Source: CAYYTU01 sp964474655
GTDB lineage: Bacteria > Chloroflexota > Anaerolineae > B4-G1
Length of the DNA stretch: 33,215 nt
Assembly (NCBI GenBank): GCA_964474655.1
Contig: CAYYTU010000032.1
Span: 1-33,215, forward strand
Direction of reading: 5' to 3'
Shown here one piece after another: positions 15,760-23,155 of this stretch (position 1 is its first letter; each line of letters opens with the position of its first letter). The translations under genes were made by a program, and so were the position numbers. The notes below the pieces were generated by a model. It had not been told where the DNA came from. It saw only the letters and a program-made list of their open reading frames with translations, and ran no database searches.

Positions 15760-17037
15760 GTGACTAGCGAACGCATTCTCGTGGTGGACGACGAGCCTAA
15801 CGTCGTCAAGTCGTGCGTCAAGATGCTGGAGATGGACGGATTCACGGCCCAGGGCGTGACCGATGGTGTTGAGGCGATTGAACGCTTCAAGCAGGAAGCG
15901 TTCGACCTGGCGCTGGTGGACTTGAAGATGCCCGAGGTGGATGGCCTGGAGGTGCTGAAGGCGATCAAAGCCTCCGATTCGGCGGCGCCGGTGGTGATCT
16001 TTACCGCCTATGGCACCAAGGAGAACGTGGTCGAGGCTTTGCGGCTGGGCGCTTCCGAGTTTCTGGAGAAACCGGTGGAGGCCGACGTGCTGGTTGATAC
16101 CGTGCGGCGTCTTCTGGCGCAAGAGGATGGTGGCAAGGCGGTGCATGGCAGCCTGAGCTCATTGAGCCTGCCGAGCATCATCCAGATCAATTGTGAAGAG
16201 CGCAACGAGGCGCGGCTACGGCTGCGACATCAGGGGCAGGAAGGGACGCTCTTCTTCGCCGATGGTAACGTCGTGCACGCCGAGCTGGACTCGCGGACGG
16301 GAGAGGAGGCTGTGTATGAACTTTTGAGATGGGAGGACGGCACGTTTGAGTTAGAGATGGGGGTTTCGGCGCCCGAGCGAACGATCGAGGTCGGATGGTC
16401 GGGTTTGCTGCTGGAGGGGATGCGGCGCATCGACGAAAGCAGCGCCGCCGACCGACCGCATTGTCCTGCGTGTGGCGCGTTCGTGGATAAGCAAGGCCGT
16501 TGCCACAATCCCGGCTGCTCGCGCTTCTCGGGCGACGCCGATTGGTCGCCCCCGGAGCCTGAGACCGCTGTGGAGGAAGGCGAGCTGGCCCTGGACACGC
16601 TGCAGGCAGTGGAAGACGAAGAAGACGTTACGGACATTAAGGCAGAATATACGGAGGTAGACGAAATGGCAAATCTACAGGATATCTTGAAGGATCTGGC
16701 GAACGACATCCCCGGATTCATCTCGGCCGACGTGGTGGGGATGGACGGGCTTTCTATCGCGGGCTACGCATCCAGCCCGGACTTCGACGCCGAGGCCGCT
16801 TCGGCCCAGTTCGCGCTTGTGATGAAGCTGGTGAGCAAGACGGCCGAACAGCTCGGCTCCGGCGAGGTGCAGGACAACCTGGTCACTACCGAGGACGCCT
16901 ACGTCCTTGCGCGCTTCCTGGGCGACGGTTCCTATTACCTGGGCGTCGCGGTGAGCAAGGATATGGGCAGCCTGGGCAACGTGCGTTTGATGACCCGCAA
17001 CTACGCCGACGACATCTGGGACGCCATTCCCCGCTAG
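15760..17037 (+). CDS. receiver-DUF4388-zinc ribbon-roadblock protein
   Basis: A four-part 425-residue protein. The receiver (4-120) has DD at 10-11, phospho-acceptor D54, T82 and K104. A DUF4388/PatA-N-type domain (about 129-225) has the usual GSLSSLSLPSIIQ opening and GTLFFADGNVVHAEL strand. A zinc ribbon has C235, C238, C248 and C253. An acidic linker leads to a C-terminal roadblock/LC7 domain (303-425). The start GTG has AAGGGG 7 bases upstream, overlapping the previous stop. Such combinations are known as regulators of MglA-type GTPases and surface or motility systems. Inside the gene, ATG 16666 has a perfect GGAGG 8 bases upstream, just where the roadblock domain begins, so a separate 123-residue product is possible. 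Confidence 0.9.
   Translation: MTSERILVVDDEPNVVKSCVKMLEMDGFTAQGVTDGVEAIERFKQEAFDLALVDLKMPEVDGLEVLKAIKASDSAAPVVIFTAYGTKENVVEALRLGASEFLEKPVEADVLVDTVRRLLAQEDGGKAVHGSLSSLSLPSIIQINCEERNEARLRLRHQGQEGTLFFADGNVVHAELDSRTGEEAVYELLRWEDGTFELEMGVSAPERTIEVGWSGLLLEGMRRIDESSAADRPHCPACGAFVDKQGRCHNPGCSRFSGDADWSPPEPETAVEEGELALDTLQAVEDEEDVTDIKAEYTEVDEMANLQDILKDLANDIPGFISADVVGMDGLSIAGYASSPDFDAEAASAQFALVMKLVSKTAEQLGSGEVQDNLVTTEDAYVLARFLGDGSYYLGVAVSKDMGSLGNVRLMTRNYADDIWDAIPR
16653..16668 (+). promoter_or_regulatory. internal ribosome binding site and start codon
   Basis: GGAGG at 16653-16657 lies 8 bases before an in-frame ATG at 16666. This start opens exactly at the roadblock domain (MANLQDILKDL). It would yield a free 123-residue roadblock protein nested in the 15760 gene, comparable in size to the stand-alone roadblock proteins at 19865 and 20969. 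It may instead be a relic of fusion of two genes. Confidence 0.45.
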
Positions 17038-17121
17038 TCCCGGCGTAAGGCGTGCAGGCGGGGCTTTGATGGTCGCCGTCTGAGATCTGAGACAAGCTAA
17101 ACGAGTATGGAGGTAAATAAT

Positions 17122-17598
17122 ATGGCTACAATGGAAGAAAAGAAGCTGCGACAGCTTAGATTGTTCAACAACATTATCTACGGTTTTGCCAGCGGGTTGT
17201 ACGAACTCTTCGGCGACACGGCCCTGGCAACGATGGACGACATTGGCAAGGGCGTTCTGGAGGATATGGAGAATGAGCTCGGTCTGGAGATCGCCGGCGA
17301 GGATCCGGAGGATATTCTGACTGAGATTGAACGCTTATTGCTCGACGAGTATGGTTTGGTCGACGCAGTCGAGTTCAAGAAAGAGGGGCAGAGCGTCGAG
17401 TTGACGTGCCAGGGCTGCCTGTTGTGGAAGGCGACGGAGTCCTTGCAGAAGGATGACATTCCGCCTTACACCTGTGCCCCGATGATGATGGCCTCGACGG
17501 CGCTGAAGAAGCGGCTGGGGGTCAGGCGCAGATTCGTCTCGCTCAATCAGGAGTTGGATGATCGTGTTTGTCACGTCACCTTCGAGCTGGTGGAGTAA
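17122..17598 (+). CDS. small V4R-like cysteine protein of unknown function
   Basis: A 158-residue protein I cannot name with certainty. It has a helical N-terminus (FNNIIYGFASGLYELFG), then a cysteine-bearing C-terminal half with CQGC (C96, C99), C118 in PPYTCAP and C150. The layout resembles V4R/4-vinyl-reductase-type small-molecule binding domains, which often use conserved cysteines, but this is a fold-level guess. The true start is ATG 17122: GGAGG lies 8 bases upstream, and the in-frame ATG 17107 precedes that site. It sits between receiver-roadblock genes and the amidoligase, so it may be a sensor or carrier subunit of that system. The cysteines could bind a metal. Confidence 0.75.
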   Translation: MATMEEKKLRQLRLFNNIIYGFASGLYELFGDTALATMDDIGKGVLEDMENELGLEIAGEDPEDILTEIERLLLDEYGLVDAVEFKKEGQSVELTCQGCLLWKATESLQKDDIPPYTCAPMMMASTALKKRLGVRRRFVSLNQELDDRVCHVTFELVE

Positions 17599-17632
17599 CT
17601 GCGTTCACTGAAGCACACCGGGGCATCCATCG

Positions 17633-17675
17633 GATAGGGTTAGGGGCTTGCCATATTGCAGCCTCTAGCCCTATC
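17633..17675 (+). other. long RNA stem-loop before the amidoligase gene
   Basis: Bases 17633-17648 and 17660-17675 pair over 16 positions without a mismatch in RNA (14 Watson-Crick pairs and 2 G-U) around an 11-base loop. It lies between the stop at 17598 and the start at 17701. No T-tract follows, so it may be an RNA-stability or leader element rather than a terminator. Confidence 0.55.
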
Positions 17676-17700
17676 GTGGTAAAGAATCTCCTATGGCACC

Positions 17701-19023
17701 ATGAAAGAACCGATTATCTTCCGCCGCGATGACTGCCTGACCCACGACCGGGCGATGTACTGGAAGGACCTGCTCTACCGCACGGTCAAGATCGGCACCG
17801 AGGTGGAGTTCGCGATGCCGAAAGGGGTGCGGAAGCGGGACTTCCTCCCTCCGCTGGTCGAGGAGCTGCGTCCCACAGAGGACCTGAACAACCTGGGGCG
17901 CTACGGCGTGCTGGACGTGATCAGCGAGCACTGTGGTGTGGAGATCCAGATCATCGGGCGCCAGCCTTATTACCCCGCGCTGCTGAAGCAGTATCGGTCG
18001 ATTATGGACCCCCTGCTGGAGCGCGGTGTGCGGGCCCGACCGACCTGTGGGCTCCATTATCACGCCCTGACCATCGGGCTCAGCGAACCGGTGCCGGAGA
18101 TCGTGCTGGCCAACGTCTGGAACCTGACCCGGCGCTACGCGCCCAACTTGCGCTTCTTGACCAGCGCCGGGGATCGACCCGAGGCGCTTTGCCGGCGTCG
18201 GAGCTACACCAGTCATCTGGAGATGGTGCAGCATACACCGGGCAACCGGACGATGGAGGAGATTCAGCAGATCCTCAAGGAGAGCTACCAGGTGCCGGAG
18301 CACCAGAACTTCCTCAACCTGGAGCACGTGACGTTTAACGATGAAGGAGAGGTGAGCGACTTTCACCTGGAGTTTCGCTTTCCGGACGCTGATCTCTCCC
18401 CGACGTCGATCGTGGCCAAGACGTTTCTCTTCCTGGCGATGCTGTTGAAGGCGGTGGAGATGAGCCAGTACGGCGTCATTCACGTGGGGCGCATCCGCGA
18501 ATGGCGGCGGAAGAAGAAGCTGCTCAATATGCTGAACAATAACGAGGGCACCCTGGCCACCAGCGATACGTCCGAGGTCACCCCGGAGGTGATCGACGAG
18601 CTGCGGGCCGGCTGTCACGAGTTGCTGGAGCTGCTCAAGCCGATCTTTGGGCGCTTCGCGCGGGTGGCCTATCAGAGCCATGAGGAGCACCCGGCCTTTG
18701 CGGTGCTGAGCCTGCTGGCCGAGCAGCCCATTTCTCTGTTGCGGATCAGTGGTCGCGGTTGGTCGGAGATTGAAGAACTCTTGCGGGAACGGGCCTCGGT
18801 CGCCAGGGGCGAGCAATCGTGGGATAAGAGCGACCGACGCTTGATCCGTTTTATCGAGCTGGCGGAGCTGACGGGCCATACCTCCCCGGAATCGTGGATG
18901 TGGGAATCGGCCCGCGAGCTCTTCCTTACGCCGCAAGAATTGGAACAGCGCCTGGAACGACTTGACAACTGGCGAGGGTTGAAATGGGATGCCGATCTGG
19001 GCACGATGGTCTTCTTGGGTTGA
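17701..19023 (+). CDS. putative glutamine-synthetase-fold amidoligase
   Basis: A 440-residue protein with hallmarks of the COOH-NH2 ligase (GCS/GS-like amidoligase) fold: an early IGTEVEF strand (31-37) with metal-binding glutamates, a GLHYH motif (117-121) as in gamma-glutamylcysteine ligases, and a later HLEFRFPD strand. Enzymes of this fold use ATP to join a carboxylate to an amine. The C-terminal ~140 residues are helical and unassigned. There is no Shine-Dalgarno before ATG 17701; instead a three-codon frame (ATG GCA CCA TGA) at 17693 overlaps it, which may couple re-initiation. A class II glutamine amidotransferase gene starts 13 bases after the stop, suggesting ammonia from glutamine is used for amidation. 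The substrate is unknown, possibly a peptide or a protein. Confidence 0.75.
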   Translation: MKEPIIFRRDDCLTHDRAMYWKDLLYRTVKIGTEVEFAMPKGVRKRDFLPPLVEELRPTEDLNNLGRYGVLDVISEHCGVEIQIIGRQPYYPALLKQYRSIMDPLLERGVRARPTCGLHYHALTIGLSEPVPEIVLANVWNLTRRYAPNLRFLTSAGDRPEALCRRRSYTSHLEMVQHTPGNRTMEEIQQILKESYQVPEHQNFLNLEHVTFNDEGEVSDFHLEFRFPDADLSPTSIVAKTFLFLAMLLKAVEMSQYGVIHVGRIREWRRKKKLLNMLNNNEGTLATSDTSEVTPEVIDELRAGCHELLELLKPIFGRFARVAYQSHEEHPAFAVLSLLAEQPISLLRISGRGWSEIEELLRERASVARGEQSWDKSDRRLIRFIELAELTGHTSPESWMWESARELFLTPQELEQRLERLDNWRGLKWDADLGTMVFLG

Positions 19024-19035
19024 GGTGGAATTAGA

Positions 19036-19812
19036 ATGTGTGGATTGACCGGTGTATTACTTTATCCCGCCCGGCGCTCGGCGGAGACCTGGCGAAAGAT
19101 CATTGAGATACATACCGCTAACCTGTCCTTCAATGAAGAGCGGGGACGGGAGGCCTCTGGCGTGACCGTCGTTCAGGCCGATGGGCAGCACCGGGTCTTC
19201 AAACAGCCGGTGGAGGCCACCAATCTGGTGGCGATGGAAGGCTATCGCGAGGCGATGGAAACTGTCGGCGAGCAGACCGTCTGTATCCTGGGCCATACAC
19301 GAATGCCGACCAAGGGCAGCCGCTGGCACAACGTCAACAATCACCCGATTGAGGCCGAGCACGTGATCGGCGTTCATAATGGCATGATCTCGAATGATGA
19401 TCGGCTTTTCGCGCGGCGCAAACTGCCGCGCGTGGGCGAGGTCGATAGCGAGGTCATCTTCCGGTTGCTGGATACGGTCGATCCGCTACGCTGGAACGGG
19501 CGATATTGTCGGCTGGTGCGCGAACAGGTCGATTTGCTGGAGGGGACGTTTTCGACGCTCTCTGTGGACGTGAGAAGGCCGGAGCGGCTGTTAGCTTTGA
19601 AGTATCTGAGACCGCTCTGTCTCCACTATGAGGAGCCCTGGCAGGCCTTGTTTTTCTCCTCCCGTTATCTCTTTCTGCGCAAGGCCTTCGGTCGGCAGGT
19701 GATCACCGAGGCTCTGGACAGTGGATATGGGTTTATCTTCGATGCGGGAGCATTGCCCGAGCGGGGTAATCGACCGCTCCAAAGATTTATCATTCGGGAG
19801 GAGCACAGTTAG
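19036..19812 (+). CDS. class II glutamine amidotransferase
   Basis: A 258-residue stand-alone Ntn-type glutaminase domain. After removal of Met the N-terminal nucleophile would be C2 (MCGLTGVL). The substrate-binding and oxyanion motifs are present: RGREASG, GHTRMPTKGS, NNHPI and GVHNGMISN. There is no synthetase domain, unlike GlmS, PurF, GltB or AsnB, so it must deliver ammonia to a partner. The amidoligase 13 bases upstream is the obvious one. GAGGTGG precedes the start. The C-terminal segment with ALFFSSRYLFLRKAF is usual for stand-alone GAT-II proteins. The next gene, encoding a roadblock-like protein, starts about 50 bases later, so this enzyme pair is embedded in the GTPase/roadblock operon. 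Confidence 0.9.
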   Translation: MCGLTGVLLYPARRSAETWRKIIEIHTANLSFNEERGREASGVTVVQADGQHRVFKQPVEATNLVAMEGYREAMETVGEQTVCILGHTRMPTKGSRWHNVNNHPIEAEHVIGVHNGMISNDDRLFARRKLPRVGEVDSEVIFRLLDTVDPLRWNGRYCRLVREQVDLLEGTFSTLSVDVRRPERLLALKYLRPLCLHYEEPWQALFFSSRYLFLRKAFGRQVITEALDSGYGFIFDAGALPERGNRPLQRFIIREEHS

Positions 19813-19864
19813 TTTGTCCCGGGGGCGGCGAGGACAGTTTCGTGATGGAGGAGGTGCGGACGTG

Positions 19865-20350
19865 ATGACAGAAATTTCCTTATCGGAGCAGTTGTATGAT
19901 CAGTTTGACGTTATCCTGGCGGATCTGCGTCGCCGTACCGATGCTGAGTGTGTGTTGTTGGTCGATATCAGCGGGCAGGTGATCAGCACTGAGGGACAAT
20001 TGGAGGAAGGAGACCCGGTCCAGGTGGCGGCCCTGGCGGCCGGTGACGTGGCGGCGATGGCCGAGCTCTCGCGCCAGATCGGCGAGCAGGACCCGGATGG
20101 TTCCTTTCTCCACGAGGGAGAACGGAAGAGCCTCTACCTCTACAACGTCGATGACAGCTTCATCTTGATTGTGGTCTTCCGCTCCAGCAGGCCGGTGGGG
20201 TTGATCCGACTTTTTGTCAGACGAGCGGCTGAGCGCTTACATCCGTTGACGGAACAATTTGAGGAGATGATGGGTGAACCGGCGCCGGTGCCGACGGATG
20301 ATTTTAACGCCGGCCTGGCTGCGGAGCTGGAGAAAGCTTTCACGCTATAA
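19865..20350 (+). CDS. roadblock/LC7-like protein
   Basis: A 161-residue alpha/beta protein with the roadblock-type opening (LYDQFDVILADLRRRTDAECVLLVD) and a middle strand ending RKSLYLYN. It resembles the central domain of the receiver protein at 14474 and more loosely the MglB family. ATG 19865 lies 10 bases after GGAGG; GTG 19862, immediately before it, is 7 bases away and equally possible. Roadblock proteins regulate Ras-like GTPases as dimers. The GTPase gene starts 16 bases after the stop, so this is probably one of its regulators. A second, different roadblock gene follows the GTPase. Confidence 0.8.
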   Translation: MTEISLSEQLYDQFDVILADLRRRTDAECVLLVDISGQVISTEGQLEEGDPVQVAALAAGDVAAMAELSRQIGEQDPDGSFLHEGERKSLYLYNVDDSFILIVVFRSSRPVGLIRLFVRRAAERLHPLTEQFEEMMGEPAPVPTDDFNAGLAAELEKAFTL

Positions 20351-20365
20351 TCGGGGGCAAGATCG

Positions 20366-20950
20366 ATGTTTATCAACTGGAAACTACGCGAAATCAACCT
20401 GAAGATTGTCTATTACGGTCCCGCCCTCAGCGGCAAGACGACCACCCTGGAACAGATCCACGTCAAGACGAACCCCGATATGCGGGGCGATATGGTCTCT
20501 CTCAAGACGCGCGGCGATCGGACGATCTACTTCGACTTTATGCAGCTGGAGCTGGGTGAGATCTCTGGCCTGAAGCCGCGCTTCAACGTCTACACCGTGC
20601 CCGGTCAGGTCTACTACGTCGGGACCCGCAAGCTGGTGCTCCAGGGGGCGGATGGGGTGGTCTTTGTGGCCGATTCGCAGAAGCATCGTCTGGACGCGAA
20701 CGCCGATTCGATCAAGGATATGTTCAAGAACTTACGCACGTTGGGACTCGATCCCGGCTCGATGCCGGTGGTGCTCCAATGCAACAAGCGGGATCTGGAC
20801 AACATCGCGCCGGTGCCGGAGATACGGAAGCGGTTGGGTATGAACGGCGTGCCTACGTTCAAAACGGTGGCCACTGAGGGCGTTGGCGTCTTCGACGCGC
20901 TGAAGACCATCATCAACCTGGTCATATCGAAGGCCCAGAAGCAGATCTGA
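20366..20950 (+). CDS. mglA: MglA-type small Ras-like GTPase
   Basis: A 194-residue GTPase of the MglA family, which sets cell polarity and controls surface motility in Myxococcus and related roles elsewhere. P-loop GPALSGKT is at 18-25. The arginine of DRTIYFDF (R52) matches the intrinsic Arg finger of MglA. Switch II reads TVPGQ (77-81) with Thr in place of the usual Asp, as in MglA itself. The base-recognition motif NKRD is at 140-143. There is no lipidation signal or membrane segment. It sits between two roadblock genes, the standard mglA-mglB arrangement, and downstream of two receiver-roadblock proteins that could link it to phosphorelays. The role in this organism is unproven; polarity, motility or control of the amidoligase pair are possible. 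Confidence 0.93.
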   Translation: MFINWKLREINLKIVYYGPALSGKTTTLEQIHVKTNPDMRGDMVSLKTRGDRTIYFDFMQLELGEISGLKPRFNVYTVPGQVYYVGTRKLVLQGADGVVFVADSQKHRLDANADSIKDMFKNLRTLGLDPGSMPVVLQCNKRDLDNIAPVPEIRKRLGMNGVPTFKTVATEGVGVFDALKTIINLVISKAQKQI

Positions 20951-20968
20951 AGGATGGAGGTGGAAGAC

Positions 20969-21367
20969 GTGGCTAACGAAGAGAGTCAGGCCATCGGCAG
21001 GCAATCCCTCGCCGATATCTTGCGTCAAATGCACGAGGAAGGCGGGTTTGAGATTTCCGTATTGGCCTCCAAGGAGGGCTTGCCGATCGCGACGGCCCCG
21101 CGTGGTCACAACAGCGATCTGGCGGCTGCTATCATCGCTTTGCTCCAACAGGTGAGCAACGAGACGCAGAGCCAGCTCGATATGGCCGCGGTGGATGAGG
21201 TCACGATTCGTGACCAGGATCGGTTGCGGCTGGTCTGTCGCTATCTGGTGGTGGGCCAGGAGGAGTTGATCCTCGCTGCCTTGGTGCCCCCCGATCACTA
21301 TTATCGTCGGGTGACAAATCAGGCGATCAGAAAGATACGCGAAACCCTTCAACCACCCCCGGTATAG
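20969..21367 (+). CDS. roadblock/LC7 domain protein (MglB-like)
   Basis: A 132-residue roadblock/LC7 protein: ADILRQMHEEGGFEISVLASKEG followed by the typical second strand LPIATAP and a late VVGQEELILAALVP strand. MglB proteins of this fold act as GTPase-activating dimers for MglA. The GTG at 20969 is taken as the start because GGAGG lies 8 bases upstream; ATG 20954 is in frame but contains that site. It follows the GTPase by 18 bases and surely shares its transcript. It is distinct in sequence from the roadblock-like protein at 19865, so the GTPase may have two regulators, for example a GAP and a scaffold. Confidence 0.88.
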   Translation: MANEESQAIGRQSLADILRQMHEEGGFEISVLASKEGLPIATAPRGHNSDLAAAIIALLQQVSNETQSQLDMAAVDEVTIRDQDRLRLVCRYLVVGQEELILAALVPPDHYYRRVTNQAIRKIRETLQPPPV

Positions 21368-21416
21368 GTCCCACGGTGGCCTCTCTTGAGGCGAGGGAGG
21401 CGGGGGGGCATCCATT

Positions 21417-22661
21417 ATGAGCCAAGAGAAAGTGCTTGTTGTCGAGGACAACCAGGATATGCGGGCGTTCTTGCGCGATGCCGTGTTGAAGCCGATCGGC
21501 TACTCCATTCTGATGACCCGCGATGGGCGCGAGGGGCTGAGAAAGGCCGTCGAAGAGCGCCCCGATCTGATGGTGCTCGATCTCCAGATGCCGCGTCTTT
21601 CTGGCATCGATCTGCTTAGATTGCTGGATCAGCACGATATTCGTATCCCCACTATCGTGATCAGCGCCTATGGGTCGGAGGAGATGATTCTGCAGGCCTT
21701 TCGGCTGGGGGCCAAGGATTTCTTGCAGAAGCCTTTCACGATGGATGAGGCCAAGAGCGCCATTGAGAATGCCTTGACCGAGGAGCGGCTGCGGCGTGAG
21801 AAGGAAAGTCTGACCAAGGCCCTGGCCCTGGCCAATCGGCGGCTCCAGCGACAGGTACGCAATTGGTCTGCGCTCAACGATATTGCACTGACGATGACCT
21901 CGACCTTGGAGGAATCAGAGGTCTATCAGCGGGTGATTGAGAGCGTCAATCATATTTTGCAGGTGGAGGCCGGTTCGCTTCTGCTGCTCGACCAGGAAAG
22001 TGGTGAGCTTAACTTCGCGGCTACGACCAAGGGGGATGCCGCGCGATTGGCCGAGCACAGTCTCCAGCGCGGGGAGGGCATCGCCGGATGGGTTGCCGAG
22101 CACGGGGAGCCGCTCATTGTACCCGATGTGAGCCGGGATGGTCGTTTCAACGCCCAGATTGACGAGGTAATTGGATTTGAATCGCGGGCTATTCTCTGCG
22201 TGCCTTTGCAGTCGAAGGAGCAAACCATCGGCGTGCTGGAGGTGATCAATAAGCGCTCTGGCCCGGAAAGCCCCTCGTTCACCGAGGGGGATTTAGATCT
22301 GCTGACGATGCTGGGCGCGTGGGTGACGGTGGCGGTGGAAAACGCGCAGCTCAATCGCGCCACGGCGCAGATGGCGGCCGCCACGGCGCTGGGGCAGGCT
22401 GTGGCCGCGATGGCGCACCACATCAACAACCGCTTGATGTCCTTCTCGCTCCATCTGGATCGGTTGGAGCGGGAGCGGACGTGTGATCAGCAGACGATGG
22501 ATGAGGTCATCGCCGCCGCCCGTCGCTGCATCCACGACGTCTCCGACGTCATCAAGGCTTTGGACCGTTTGGAGGAGATTCAGACGGTGCCTTACGTCGG
22601 GGACCGTGAGATGATCGACCTTGAAGGTATTCTGGAGACTGAAGATCTTGCGCTCCCCTAA
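21417..22661 (+). CDS. receiver-GAF protein with orphan histidine-kinase dimerisation helix
   Basis: A 414-residue protein: receiver (4-122; ED at 10-11, phospho-acceptor D55, S83, K105), coiled coil, GAF domain (about 150-312), and a C-terminal DHp-like helix pair around MAHHINNRL with H334. The protein stops about 80 residues after H334 with no N, G1 or G2 boxes, so there is no ATP-binding domain. The acidic residue normally following the histidine is His335. The end is not an obvious frameshift, since the stop at 22659-22661 is followed directly by repeat sequence. It may act as a phosphotransfer or phosphatase-type adaptor, or have lost a kinase domain through repeat insertion. It ends the plus-strand regulatory block, 49 bases after the roadblock gene. 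Confidence 0.85.
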   Translation: MSQEKVLVVEDNQDMRAFLRDAVLKPIGYSILMTRDGREGLRKAVEERPDLMVLDLQMPRLSGIDLLRLLDQHDIRIPTIVISAYGSEEMILQAFRLGAKDFLQKPFTMDEAKSAIENALTEERLRREKESLTKALALANRRLQRQVRNWSALNDIALTMTSTLEESEVYQRVIESVNHILQVEAGSLLLLDQESGELNFAATTKGDAARLAEHSLQRGEGIAGWVAEHGEPLIVPDVSRDGRFNAQIDEVIGFESRAILCVPLQSKEQTIGVLEVINKRSGPESPSFTEGDLDLLTMLGAWVTVAVENAQLNRATAQMAAATALGQAVAAMAHHINNRLMSFSLHLDRLERERTCDQQTMDEVIAAARRCIHDVSDVIKALDRLEEIQTVPYVGDREMIDLEGILETEDLALP

Positions 22662-22664
22662 TAC

Positions 22665-22685
22665 GGGCAAACGAAGCAGCTCCAA
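22665..22685 (+). repeat. 21-base dispersed intergenic motif, copy 1
   Basis: It begins GGGCAAACG and ends CTCCAA. It matches 33106-33126 at 19 of 21 positions. It lies directly after the stop of the receiver-GAF gene. Together with the following AAGCCCCC it could fold with its GGGC start. Confidence 0.4.
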
Positions 22686-22692
22686 AGCCCCC

Positions 22693-22871
22693 TAGAGGGT
22701 GTATGCAAAACTTGGGGGGGCAGGAGTGCCAAGACTTCGGAAGTCTACGAGAACGATATGCGCAGGGCTTCAAAATTGTTCTTCTCGGCATAATTTGATA
22801 AGCAGAGCAGTATTTGAGACTTCCAAAGTCTGTCCTCCCCCAACTTGTAAATACGCCCCCCCCCCTAGACG
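22693..22871. repeat. nested inverted repeat containing palindromic 15-mers
   Basis: The two halves are diverged inverted copies of one unit. The left half reads GGGTGTAT..., a G-run, then the palindrome AGACTTCGGAAGTCT (22732-22746). The right half, on the opposite strand, reads GGGCGTAT..., a G-run, then AGACTTTGGAAGTCT (22817-22831). The inner palindromes are 100 bases apart end to end, as in the units at 5006 and 14200. No open frame of interest is inside. Confidence 0.6.
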
Positions 22872-23001
22872 CATTAGATTGCCCACAGACGCGTTTACCG
22901 AGCGTATCACCCCCAGCTTCGTTTGCCCTCTGTGCGGAGGTTGACTTCTCTGCTCTAGTAGTTATAATTTGTTTTTGTTTGGAATGGCTTCAAGCAGCAA
23001 G

Positions 23002-23043
23002 CGGTGGGCGGTGGTGCATCCAGCGCCCACCGAGGCTGGATGC
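23002..23043 (+). promoter_or_regulatory. mutually exclusive hairpins in the antiporter leader
   Basis: CGGTGGGCG (23002-23010) pairs perfectly with CGCCCACCG (23024-23032). GCATCCAGC (23016-23024) pairs perfectly with GCTGGATGC (23035-23043). The two 9-bp stems interlock and share base 23024, so only one can form fully. With the terminator-like hairpin 46 bases downstream, this looks like a switching leader. It matches no riboswitch class I can recognise. Confidence 0.45.
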
Positions 23044-23088
23044 CGGCCCGAGTTCCCTTTAGCGTTAGCGTAGTGGTTATACCTTTCA

Positions 23089-23114
23089 CTCTCTCCTGAC
23101 GGAGAGAGCTTTTT
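23089..23114 (+). terminator. intrinsic terminator or attenuator before the antiporter gene
   Basis: CTCTCTCC and GGAGAGAG form a perfect 8-bp stem with a TGAC loop, followed by CTTTTT. It is 428 bases beyond the previous stop but only 42 bases before the antiporter ATG. An attenuator is therefore as likely as a simple terminator. Confidence 0.65.
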
Positions 23115-23155
23115 GTTGTGGCTGCGTCACGTCCGAAACTACTTTGAGGAAATTT

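Larger units (their letters stand above)
22662..23155. other. 494-base non-coding spacer with repeats and a structured leader
   Basis: No credible gene is present. From left to right it contains a 21-base dispersed motif (22665-22685), a nested inverted repeat (about 22693-22871) that includes two palindromes, a run of ten C at 22856-22865, two mutually exclusive hairpins (23002-23043), and a terminator-like hairpin (23089-23114) just before the antiporter start. Its composition is less GC-rich than that of the flanking genes. Confidence 0.6.

Noticed and set aside
17671..18936. 421-codon minus-strand frame opposite the amidoligase gene
   Set aside because: It lacks any recognisable motif; the plus-strand protein has amidoligase motifs and fits the operon.
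23002..23043. H-type pseudoknot in the antiporter leader
   Set aside because: Only two bases would have to span the 9-bp first stem, which is sterically unlikely; mutually exclusive hairpins are the better reading.
22980..23155. Known fluoride or cyclic-di-AMP riboswitch upstream of the antiporter
   Set aside because: I could not find the conserved core sequences of these classes as I recall them, so I call only a candidate leader of unknown class.
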